Source: Ophiobolus disseminans
Taxonomy: Eukaryota > Ascomycota > Dothideomycetes > Pleosporales > Phaeosphaeriaceae
Assembly: GCA_010093685.1 (NCBI GenBank)
Contig: MU006242.1
Span: 124,001-188,000 of the forward strand
Reading direction: 5' to 3'
DNA length: 64,000 bases
Part shown: piece after piece, positions 33,265 to 42,693 of the stretch
How the letters are laid out: each line of letters begins with the position of its first letter
Numbering within the stretch: the stretch's first letter is position 1
Notes under the pieces: model-generated
Seen by the model: the letters and a program-made list of their open reading frames with translations, nothing else
Told to the model about the DNA's origin: nothing
The model's database searches: none
Program-made: the position numbers and the translations under genes

Positions 33265-34907
33265 CTATAGCTCGGTGTGGGCAGGAACCGCCTCCACAAT
33301 CTTCGACGTGACTTCCACAGCCTTCGTGACGTTTGACGAACCCCAGCCAAGAAGCTCACCAAGCTGCTCTTTCATTTGGTAGTAAGCAATGTCGAAGCGC
33401 GCACCTGCCATCCAGGCAACGAACAGCTATCGAGACGTTAGTGATGGACAACCAAAAAAAGAATCTGCGTTTACCATGAACAACGAAATGGTGCCAACGG
33501 TCAGCATCACTGCCGAGATCATGTAGATCATGTCCCACTTGGCTTCGGCATCTTCCTTCTTCTTCCTCTCCGCTTCCTCGACGCTGGCCGGCGACTTGTT
33601 GTCAACAGGAGGTCGTTGCGATGGGAAAATCGACTCGATGAACTGCTCTATCTGGGAGGATATTAGCCTGTGATTTCCAAGGACGGTGTTCTTGCTTACC
33701 CTTCCAAGTGTGACGCTGATCTTCAGGAAGTTGGGGTCATTTGGGTTGTTCTTCTTGTGAATCTTCCGGGCGTATCGCTTGAAAATCTCACAAACCAACT
33801 GGAGGTTCTGCGATGATTCGATCATCAACTGACATGCATCTCCCTTGGAGATCTTCACGTTCTTTGAAAAGAGGTCGTAGTTTTGGAAGCACTTCTCCAG
33901 GGTTGCGATGGCCATGGACTGTGGGATTGCGCAGAAGTTGAATACACTCTGCTCCCGGAGGCCTGCAAGATAGTATAGGCAGTCATCCGCACGGGTCAGG
34001 GCTGTCAGAATCATCTCCGAACTTGCGTCCAATGCCTTTTGCTTATTCTCCGGCTTGAAGAGGTCTTCGAACTCGTCCACGTGCTTCGACCAGATCTCCT
34101 TGGGCCAGAAGCGTCGTCCGTCATCCAAATCCTCCTTGATGTCACGGGTAATGTTGACTTGTTGGAGGAACTGGCCCATAGACTCCATCAGGTCCGGCTT
34201 CTGCAGCAGAACTTCATTTGCCAAACCGCCCTCGACAAACAGACGCGTCAAGCCCTCGCCGACAAGCCCCGCGACGTAGTGGCAGTATAACTCGTAGTCC
34301 TTGATTGTGTTTACTCCATTGGTGTTGTGCTCCGCGTTGTTCGCATAGTCGGCCATACCATTGCCCATGCGCTTGGTGATGTCCTTGATGATGTCCCTGT
34401 ATGCTGGCTTGATCTGCTTGAATTCCTCAATCACAACGTTGAACTCGACCAGAAGTTGCCTGTCCTTCTCGTTCGGTCCATTCTCCTTGAAATTCCAGCC
34501 TTCTTGGTCCAAGATGTTATGGAAGTCCCTCAAGACTGGCTCCTTCTTCTCCAGCGGTATAGTCATGTCATCCTCCACCGTATCGAGGCCGCGCAGAATA
34601 AGGTAGAAGAGCGCGACGGGGACGAGGAGTTCCGGGTGCAGTTCCTTGATGACAGCCGCAAAACTTCGGCTCGTCAGGTCGAGGAAGAAGAAGCATCGCT
34701 TGAGATTCTCGGTTTCTTTCTCCTCGTTGCGCTCGTGGACGGGGTTGTGCCAGACCTTCCTGCAGATAATGTCAGAGAATTGCTCATGCGGCGAGGCTGC
34801 TAAGAATAGCCGGAAGAATGAAATGGAAGCATTCCTTACCATTGGATGATTGAGCGCAATTCGTTGGGGTGGAAGACATAGTATACCATGCTGGAAGGGC
34901 TCGGCAT
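33265..34907 (-). CDS. ERG9: Squalene synthase (farnesyl-diphosphate farnesyltransferase)
   Basis: The enzyme couples two farnesyl diphosphates to squalene, the first committed step to ergosterol, at the ER membrane. Four exons (34907-34840, 34759-33700, 33651-33475, 33426-33265) encode 488 residues. The start MPSPSSMVYYVFHPNELRS is chosen because it restores the conserved N-terminus. Catalytic landmarks are LRGLDTVEDDM, YCHYVAGLVGEGL, and the second Asp-rich motif in TRDIKEDLDDGRRFWP. A hydrophobic anchor (MIYMISAVMLTVGTISLFM) runs near the C-terminus and is split by the last intron. The long upstream in-frame extension of the ORF is intron and 5' leader. Confidence 0.96.
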
Positions 34908-35876
34908 GGTGGGCAGAGGTAAGGAGTCGCCGGTGAGGAGGTGGGCACGCGCAACTTGTGACAGCTACACTAACGCTGCGCGAAGCAAGCCAATTACAAA
35001 GCGATAGAAAAGTATGCAGCAAGGAAAGTAACAGTACCGAAGCCCTGGTCGCGGAATTGGGGTTGCGTAAAGGTCAACGGCGAGGTGTGGGAGCAACTCC
35101 ACAATTTGTTTGGACCCTATTCGCGCTAAATCTCCCGCACCTCCGTCGGGCACGTGTTCGATCAACACCATCCCATCCCAGCCTTATTCAATCACCCGGG
35201 TTGGCGGGCTCATGCATCTCCAGATGAGTGTCGTGCCGCGCTCCTTTGTATGATCAATATACTGGCGACGTTCTGTCAGCACTTGTGCTGTCTCTCGGCG
35301 TTCTCATTGGCAGCGCATAAGCTGGAGTGGATTGATCATCGACTCTAAGTCCTAGGCGCGATATCTTCATTACGGTAAGCATGTACGATGTACCAATATA
35401 CAGCGTGGTGGACAAATACAGTCGCTTGACTCAAAGATATCCGTAGCTCAAAATCCAATCAGCAGTTCACGCGAAATGCACCATACCACAACCCCCAAGC
35501 CGTAAAGCGCCGAGCAGAAACACATGTCAAGTGGCACAGAAAATGAACAAACTTTGTATATATTATTATGAAATAGCCAGATCACCTTCCTCAGAGCCGA
35601 GTGATCTGCCTGGTACAAAAAAACTATCTAATAAAATAAAATGAAAATGCAACGCTATGCAACGCTATGTATGCAACGCTATGCAGTAAACAAACTGTTG
35701 AAGTTAGCATACATCGGTAAAGAGAGCACGAGCAGCTTACAATGATCCTCCTTCCTATGAGACATCCAGCTCCATCCCTCACATATACATCCTTCCAAAT
35801 CGCTCGCATATCATCTCATGATCCTCGAGCTTCTGATTCCCATCTCCCCCTACACATGTCGACTAGCGCGTCTGCC
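34908..35876. other. ERG9 promoter side and repeat-bearing spacer
   Basis: About 970 bp. It carries the ERG9 promoter, AT-rich DNA near 35560-35640, and a short decamer repeat. No gene seen. Confidence 0.35.
35647..35685. repeat. Tandem decamer repeat
   Basis: Three copies of atgcaacgct, two directly joined and the third after four extra bases, followed by a partial fourth. Confidence 0.8.
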
Positions 35877-36434
35877 CTAGATCGCCGGGCCATCGTCAAT
35901 CCCGTCCTGATACACGCCAGACTCGTCCAAGTACCCGCTTTCGTCATTGTCACCCTGTGGGAGCGGGCGTGGTGTGGGTCGTCCGTTTGGTCGTGGTCTT
36001 GGCCGTCCGTCTAGTCGTGGTGTGGGTCGCCCCTCTGGTCGTGGTTGAGGTCTGGGACGGTGGGGATGCTGGCCTTGATCATAGTCGAGATCCCAAGGGT
36101 AGCCATTGTCTGGTCTTGGTTCAGGTCGCGGTCTCGGTGTTGGACGAGGCCTTTGGGTTGGATGAGCCATTGTGGTTGGACGAGGCCGTGGGGTAGGACG
36201 AGACCTTCGGGTTGTACGAGCCGTTGTGGTTGGGCGAGGCCTCGGGGTTGGACGCGGCCGTGGTGTATAATGTGGCCTTGTTGGGTGAGGCCATGGTGGA
36301 TAATCCGGCCACTCTGGGTCTTGAGGCCATGGCGGATAATCTGGCTCTTGTGGGTCTTCAGGCCATATCGTATGGTGGGGCCGTTTTGTTGTGCTAGTCT
36401 TCAGTGTTGTGCTCGGCTGTAGTGCTGTTAGTGA
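35877..36434 (-). CDS. Pro/Arg-rich repeat ORF, start not resolved
   Basis: The frame is open for 185 codons from a TAG at 36435-36437 down to the stop at 35877. The only obvious internal ATG gives 97 residues (from 36170). The upstream half has two copies of a PDYPPWPQDPEW-like unit. The rest is a chain of RPRPTPRPRPTT-type units ending in an acidic tail (GDNDESGYLDESG). Because the reading frame is rich in repeats, other frames are open too. A first exon with a splice acceptor near 36420 is possible, but I could not place one. It may be a disordered secreted protein fragment or a non-coding minisatellite. Confidence 0.45.
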   Translation of the reverse strand, partial: SLTALQPSTTLKTSTTKRPHHTIWPEDPQEPDYPPWPQDPEWPDYPPWPHPTRPHYTPRPRPTPRPRPTTTARTTRRSRPTPRPRPTTMAHPTQRPRPTPRPRPEPRPDNGYPWDLDYDQGQHPHRPRPQPRPEGRPTPRLDGRPRPRPNGRPTPRPLPQGDNDESGYLDESGVYQDGIDDGPAI

Positions 36435-36438
36435 CTAC

Positions 36439-36460
36439 CTCTCAAATAATTATTTGAGAG
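36439..36460. repeat. Perfect 22-bp palindrome
   Basis: An 11-base arm (ctctcaaataa) is followed immediately by its exact reverse complement. It lies just upstream of the Pro/Arg-rich open frame. It could be a protein-binding site or a hairpin. Confidence 0.9.
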
Positions 36461-36874
36461 CAGTGAATAATGAGTAAGTCGCTGCGAAAGTCTGGCTCTG
36501 CAAAATAGGGAAACTCGAGGTGCTAGTTAGTAAAAACAAATAGGAAGGGCATTAAGACGAAAAAAGGGTCGAAGTAGACATCACCATGAAATACCGAAGC
36601 GTATCCTTTCAAAGATGTCGACCGACCAAATATTAACAGCGAGAAGCGACGAAAGTGACGTGAACAACTGAAAAAGGGCAAGTGAGGGGCTTATATGACA
36701 CTGTCCTATCTCCTCGGACGTACCAGTATTTTGAAGCACGGAATGACGTGCGACCGCGGTTGCTAGGGGCCTTCGCGAGGGGCATGGAATGTGCAACTTC
36801 CGCTGCCTTCGCCACCCAAGATTAGTACCAAGTCAATCTTGCAATTTAGTGCTCCCGTAGTGGATATTTCAATG
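36461..36874. other. Spacer upstream of the Pro/Arg-rich ORF
   Basis: About 410 bp. A minus-strand ORF (36581-36796) shows a weak hydrophobic run, but it has no clear splice link to the repeat ORF. Confidence 0.3.
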
Positions 36875-37177
36875 TCACCCATGGACTGGTCGACTGGGTT
36901 CATCGTCATCGCTACGATGCTGTGGTGATTGTAGGTAGGGAGCTTCGTGCAAGTGGAGCGTACTTACGTGCGGTGATTCTTGCAGGCGCCATTGGTACTC
37001 ATCTTCGTTTATCGTCCACATTTTCAGAGTATTGAAAGCAATGCGCGCTGCTAATCTCTCTGCTTGTCTTCCAATATTGCAATTGGCATCCCATTGAGCG
37101 CACGCGGAGGCATCGTCATCGACCGAGCTTCTTTTTCTGTGCAACGACGCTATCCTCCCTGGAGAACAGGTCGCCAT
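36875..37177 (-). CDS. Small hypothetical protein
   Basis: A two-exon model (37177-36968, 36919-36875) gives 84 residues, with a consensus gtaagt donor, a CTACAAT-like branch site and a cag acceptor. The 48-bp intron is a multiple of three, so reading through it gives a 100-residue version. The protein is charged and soluble, with AERLAARIAFNTLKMW as a likely helix. No family is recognised. Splice quality is the main evidence. Confidence 0.35.
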   Translation of the reverse strand: MATCSPGRIASLHRKRSSVDDDASACAQWDANCNIGRQAERLAARIAFNTLKMWTINEDEYQWRLQESPHVSTLHLHEAPYLQSPQHRSDDDEPSRPVHG

Positions 37178-37648
37178 CTGGTTGCTCCTATGCTATAATT
37201 TGCACTCAAGTCCGAATGTGAGACTCACAAGTAATTTCGCGGGAATCTCTGAGTAGAAAGGGGCGATTATGCGACAAACCAGCATACATCCTGCGAGTGG
37301 GCGCGAAGACAAGGGATCAGTCCACAATAGTGGAAGTCGCACAAACGCCATTGTCAACCCAGCATCATCATAGCCCTCGAAATGGAACCCCTTTCGTTCC
37401 CGTATTTGTTTCTCTTGCGGTTCCTAAATAATACTCCTATAACTCCGCTTACTTCAAGCGACGTGGTGTCACTTCAGACCGATGATTACAATATCGACCG
37501 ATGAGGGAATTAACCCGCATCATTGCGATCACGGCCATGCGAAGTGATATTGATGGCCTCGCGAGTCAAGAAGAGTGGACAATCTTCAGAGTGAATCAAA
37601 GCCTTAAGCGTGCCACAACGAAAGCAGCCGAGAGATATATGCACTACA
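37178..37648. other. Intergenic, promoter of the small ORF and 3' flank of the MFS gene
   Basis: About 470 bp. An alternative longer end of the MFS gene, with the last intron retained, would reach 37510. Confidence 0.35.
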
Positions 37649-39401
37649 TCACTATTAGCATGAGTAGCGAATGTGGTGTAAGCACTTACAGCAGATACAA
37701 AATATGGCAACCCCAAACCCAAACCACCAAGCTTGATGGCATGGACCCACAGGACTGTCATCAACGGAGCGCCAACGAGCGAACCCAGCGTCTTTGTCAA
37801 CATGACAATACTGAAGTCTTGGATGTCAGAACTCGCGAGCGCGATAAGTGGCGATTTGACAAGCGACATGGTAAAGACTGGTAGTGCTGATCCCAGCGCA
37901 TAGATCATAAGTGCTGTGTTGATTAGTGTTCTGCCACGTTGAGTAATAGCATGCTTACCCGCGAGCAACATCCAGAACTCAAACGCCAATGCCACGCAAA
38001 GTACACCGACCACCGATACCAATATACTAACCTCAGCACCGAGATAGTTGAGACGGACTTCAGATCCGTGCACTGTCTTCGAAAACATTGACGCCTTGAT
38101 GATCCGCGGTACAACTATAGCGAGTAGCGTGAAGTTCACGATCGCTTTTGCAGAAAGCATGTATCCTGCTTCTGCGAATGTCCATTTGTATCTTTTCGAG
38201 ATATACTGCACCAGAAGCTTGGTGTCCGAACTTGCAAGCGCCGTCAGAAAGAATGAGCATAGCAAGACCTGGAAGTTGCGACGGCCAACGACTAAGCGCA
38301 CTAATTTGCGTACAGCTTGTACAACGCTCTGGAAGATGCCGGCGTGCGTTCCGAATGCATTAGAGTACCGATCTGGACTTGCATCCCGTTCTCCGAGCAG
38401 CGGTCCGGCTGCTTCGCTACCGAGTTCGGCAGATACTATGGTCTTGATATGGGTAGAGTTGGGACCAGGAAGCATATTGATTGTCGGAACCGCACAAAGA
38501 AGGAGCCCTATGTTGATCCAGAATGGGAGCCAGAGATTTTGGCTCATGGTGAAGGATGCTAGCGTTGGTCCGAGGAAGGAGACGACGTAGCTTGTGGAGC
38601 TTATGTACGAGAAGTACGATGCTCTGGTTATAGTCAGGCACATATCTCAGCAATGGACTAAATCATGCATGATACTCACCGTTCCACATACTCCTCCGCC
38701 AACGCAGCCGTTAACGTAAAAACCGTAGATTGAAAAACACACTCGCTGCCCAACACCGTCAAAAACGGACCCGCAAGAATCGACTTCGTAGGCAAAACAT
38801 GCTGATAGTGCCCTATGACCACTTCAGCATCACATTTCAACCCCACATTCAAAGAACATACCAACAGCAATCGCCCAAGCACTCATACCAATCCTCGGAA
38901 CCAGATTCCACAACAGCACCACTTTGACGCCATATCTCTCCGCGGCAAAACTAAACGGTATAGTGACTACGAAATCTGCGGTACGTGACATTAGCCGAGT
39001 CAGTGGGTTGTGCAATATCGATGCAGATGTCGTCACCCGCCATCACATTACAATCACGTACCGCACACGACTGATGTCGTTTCCATGATGCCTTGCAGCC
39101 AAGCTAGCTGTCGCTGGACGGTGTCGATTTTGCAAAGTGACTCTGGGATGGAGCCATCTGGGCGGATGGACAAGGGGTCGTGTAGCGCATAATATGTTTG
39201 GCAGAGACGAAGCTCGATCACGCGATTTAGGGGGAGTGTGTAGAGGACGGTGGAGAGGTGGACTAGGATGAGCAGGAGGATGAGGGGGTAGATGCGGTGC
39301 TTGGTGATGTGCGGATTGATTGGAGATGATGGCCGAGAGGGCATAGTTGAGGCGCGAACGGTTGGTGCAAGCAGTGGTTTGGTAACTTCATTGTCGGACA
39401 T
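37649..39401 (-). CDS. MFS transporter (uncharacterised fungal type)
   Basis: A membrane transporter of about 492 residues. Exons I infer: 39401-39062, 38975-38862, 38812-38680, 38623-37959, 37913-37690 and a final three bases at 37651-37649. After a hydrophilic N-terminus, span one is IYPLILLLILVHLSTVLY. It is followed by a long Cys-containing loop and PFSFAAERYGVKVVLLW, the loop 2-3 motif. A central loop near residues 245-290 separates two halves. About twelve spans can be counted. The last intron, if spliced, puts TGA directly after FVSA; if retained, a 50-residue soluble tail ends at 37510. The substrate is unknown. Confidence 0.83.
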
Positions 39402-40047
39402 AATAAGGCGTCATGATGACTTGACATTGAGAGATGCTCGACTGCTTCTCATCGAGGTTGAGATCGACAAATGCGCCGAGGGTGAAGATAAGCAAAACGT
39501 GACATGGATAAGACATCTTGCAGAAGACACATCAACCCGCAACTTTCATCCTCACAGCCATGGAGATCGCGACAGAGTCCTCCAACCCCCAAATCCAAAC
39601 ACTGACTCACATTCAAGACCGCAATTCCGGATTGCCATCATTGCGAATCTCCCCCAGATCTCGATCAAAGCCACACTCGACAAGCTAACCCAGCCATCTA
39701 TCCGCCAACGCATCGCACTATCGAACCATACTTGCTTGCAGTCGCTTATCAAATCTCCCCCTTAACCTCGCCGTTCAAGTAACAGCGTTCACCCTACCAC
39801 CCTCCACCGCTCAGGTCCAGCTGCCTTGTTTCAATTCCACGGCCTGCTCGTTTGGTTTTGCGGTGCAGCGCGCGGAGCTGAGACCCTTTGTGAGGATAGA
39901 TGGACGCGGGATTGCCGAGACGCGCATCGCCACGCTAGGTTGGTGGAGGCGGTTCTCGATAGCCTGGGTGCTTAGGTTGCGCGGGAGGACGTTTCCCGTC
40001 TGGGCATCATGGTGTGTGAGTGAACGCTCTGCCGTCGCGTATCTATC
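39402..40047. other. Intergenic, MFS promoter side
   Basis: About 650 bp. A plus-strand ORF at 39292-39765 overlaps the MFS first exon in antisense and is not protein-like. Confidence 0.35.
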
Positions 40048-40359
40048 TCAAGTCTTGCTCGACCTGTCCTTTGCATGCTTGACCGCTACGTATCCGCTCA
40101 CACCGCAAGCTAGCACAAGCATGATGAGCATGAACGAAAGCGCGGCGAGTCTCGTCCAGTGCCTGCTCAAGCGCTGTCGCAACCCAGCTTCTACCCCATC
40201 GTCTAGTCCTATGTAGCTTCGTCGCCAAGGTATGCTATCTAAGACGTCGAAAGTCTCAATCAATGTTGGGGACGGTGGCGCGGATGTCGGGTCGTTTTCC
40301 GCGTATCGTGGGCAGAGGAGATTGTTTGCGAATGCTGTCTCATCGTCGCTATACGGCAT
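40048..40359 (-). CDS. Small single-span membrane protein, hypothetical
   Basis: An intronless 103-residue ORF. A hydrophilic N-terminus with WRRSYIGLDDGVEAGLRQRL is followed by one strong membrane span near residues 71-93 (LSFMLIMLVLACGVSGYVAV) and a short basic tail, so it looks like a tail-anchored protein. No family is recognised. The coherent layout (acidic, then basic, span, tail) supports it. Confidence 0.5.
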   Translation of the reverse strand: MPYSDDETAFANNLLCPRYAENDPTSAPPSPTLIETFDVLDSIPWRRSYIGLDDGVEAGLRQRLSRHWTRLAALSFMLIMLVLACGVSGYVAVKHAKDRSSKT

Positions 40360-41414
40360 GATGGGCCTGTATCCAACTGTCGCTGGACTTGAGATAGTGA
40401 GTGTAATGTATGTCTGGGCTGGTTAGCTTGTGGGAGCGTGATAGGGCGTCGCAAGTGCAAGGCCACTCACAGGAGCCATAGCCGCCGTTTAGTGTTGCTA
40501 GAAGGCGGGATGCATTTCTTTGGATGGAGGGAAAAGCTCATTTTATCAAAGTGTTTGTCGCATTGACAGTCGTGAAACATGCAGCGAGTGAATATTCTTG
40601 CGGCACAAGGTGTGTGATGCTGCTCGCCCTGAAATGCTGTGTGAGCGCGTCGACATGAAACACGAGACAATAGGCCCTCAGCGAAGAAGACATGTGCAGA
40701 ACGTAGAACACCAATGAATCCCTTTTTTTATAGCTTTTGGCGACCTTTTCTATAACTAATGCTCGTCGTAATCCCATTTCAGCCCCACTGTTAAGTACAA
40801 TCTGGTGAGCCAATACCGCCTAGGCTATGCGGCCCATGCTCAGTGCATGCCGTGTAATTTTTGCCCCCTCATTCCTCCACATGCCGTAAAGGAAACGCGG
40901 ACACTCGGTACTCGAGACTGTGATGTTGACAAAAGGGTGTAAATGGGAAAGAAGGGTATATCTTGGCTCGCATAAGGCGAACAACAGTTGTGCGAGTGAA
41001 CATGGTTCTACGCCCCAGTCCGGGGTTCAATTTCAGCCTGTAATTTGCTTTTCCTCCATTCGTGCCCACAGCCCAGACCAGGATACTCATATTAGATGGA
41101 CTTTATATCCAAGAAGCGGGTCCCTGGTCTGACCGGAACCGATCGCCACCTAGGGGTTGTGCCCAGTGGTGGGTAACCTCTACATTCTGAGGTTGTGTGA
41201 CATAGGAAACGCGCGTAAAGGGACTAGACGAACTTCTTTGATATCGCAGGAAATGAGAAAAGACGCTTGCAAATGCTAGAAGATGACCACGCTATGACGC
41301 TGATACACAAACAGTTTTGGTACAACGGGAGGACCGAAGACTGTTGATAACAGTCATGGGTGGAGGATTTTGAGTAGTTAGAGACAACAATCTCACCTCA
41401 GTCGAGAGGAGTTT
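40360..41414. other. Intergenic, cyclin 3' side
   Basis: About 1.05 kb. A region near 41030 looks slightly like a tRNA B box, but no cloverleaf can be folded. No gene supported. Confidence 0.35.
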
Positions 41415-42693
41415 TTACATATGCTGAGGGTGTAGATAGGTGTTGTGGAAGTATTGACCTTGGTGTTGGATGTTCGATGGATGATCCGGAGTGGGTGTCG
41501 TTGGGTACGTGGGAACAGGCTGTGACTTAACAACATAGCCGTGCTGGCTAAACTGATCGTTCTCGGGGGTAATCGGAGGTGTGAGGCATCCATTTTGCAT
41601 AACGGCAGCACCGTAAGGGTTCTTCTGTGGCGTTTGAGGTCCATAGACATCCGACATGGGTTTTGGCTCATCGAGTGTGACGGTGGGAGGAGGTGTTGGC
41701 GGCGCAGCTGCGCGTCGCGCAATTTGAGCCTGGCGCTGGAGGAACTCATCGACGATGGCGGACACATTGGACAAATGCATCGACGCATACTTGCGGGACA
41801 ATACAGGGGAGGGTTGGTACAGGTGGTTCGATAAACCAATGACGGTTTGAGCGTCATAGGCTCCAGACCAGACGTTTGAGCGCGCTTGCGGTCGAGACAA
41901 GACGCATCGAGCGAGAGCAAGAGCAGACCTAGCAAGCACTGACGGGCGGGTTGATACAAACTCCTTGTGGAAAAGAGCGATCTCGGCAATGTACAAGGTC
42001 ATGTGCTCGACTTCGGCATCGTACGGGGCTTCAGAGAGGGCGATCTGGAGAAAAGCATCCACGGTGGTATGTCCCACGATCCAGTTCAGAGTCTGGAGCA
42101 CGTGCCACTCCATTTGAGTAAACATCTCGTCCTCGTAGAGCGAGCAGCACATAGACTTGAGCTCTCGTACTGTTGGTACTCGTTCTTTCTTGTCGCCATA
42201 CTTGGCAGCGATCAACAGGGCAGCGCAGCCGACAAGTTGGTAGTGGCGCTTGTAGACGACACGACGGGAGCAGTAGCGGTCGAGTAGATTGATGGCGAGG
42301 AAGAGCGTCTCAGGCAGCAGCTGGAAAGCGGCGTGAGCTTCGACCAGGAAATCGAGTAGGTAAGGACGCATAAACCACTGAATTTCGGTCTGGATATCGA
42401 TCGAGTTGACATCAGGGAGTGTTTGTGACTGTAAGGATTAGTTTACAGTTCCAGCTCACAAATCACCATAGACGTACCTCCATATGGAGCATGTGTTGCA
42501 TGATGTCCTCCTGGTACTCTTCCGCGGTGAGCTTGGTCAGCTCCTCCGCGATGGCGCGTTGCTGCATCCTGGCGATTGCTCGCTGGCGTTCGCGTGCTTC
42601 CGCCCGCACAGCGTATAGACCGTCATCTTGAGATTCGACCCAGAACGAGTCACATTGTCCATAGCGGGATTGCGGTTGTGGGTGGTAGGCCAT
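41415..42693 (-). CDS. G1/S cyclin (Cln/Puc1 type)
   Basis: A cyclin that activates the main CDK for START. Two exons (42693-42478, 42428-41415) encode 409 residues. The cyclin box starts at IQWFMRPYLLDFLVEAH, the equivalent of the MRAIL motif, and contains LFLAINLLDRYCSRRVV and LVGCAALLIAAKYGDKKE. The C-terminal cyclin fold follows (FLQIALSEAPYDAEVEH). The tail is Pro/Gln/Thr-rich with TP sites such as LTPPITPEND, typical of unstable phosphorylated cyclins. An unusually long gene-free stretch lies upstream. It resembles Cln/Puc1 rather than B-type cyclins; the exact orthologue is not settled. Confidence 0.9.

Noticed and set aside
34327..34803. 158-codon plus-strand ORF opposite ERG9
   Set aside because: Antisense shadow of the squalene synthase exon.
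41010..41050. tRNA B-box-like sequence
   Set aside because: The stem around it does not pair and no A box or acceptor stem fits.
41393..41989. 198-codon minus-strand ORF overlapping the cyclin
   Set aside because: Alternative frame of the cyclin exon; Ser/Arg/Leu-rich and without family marks.
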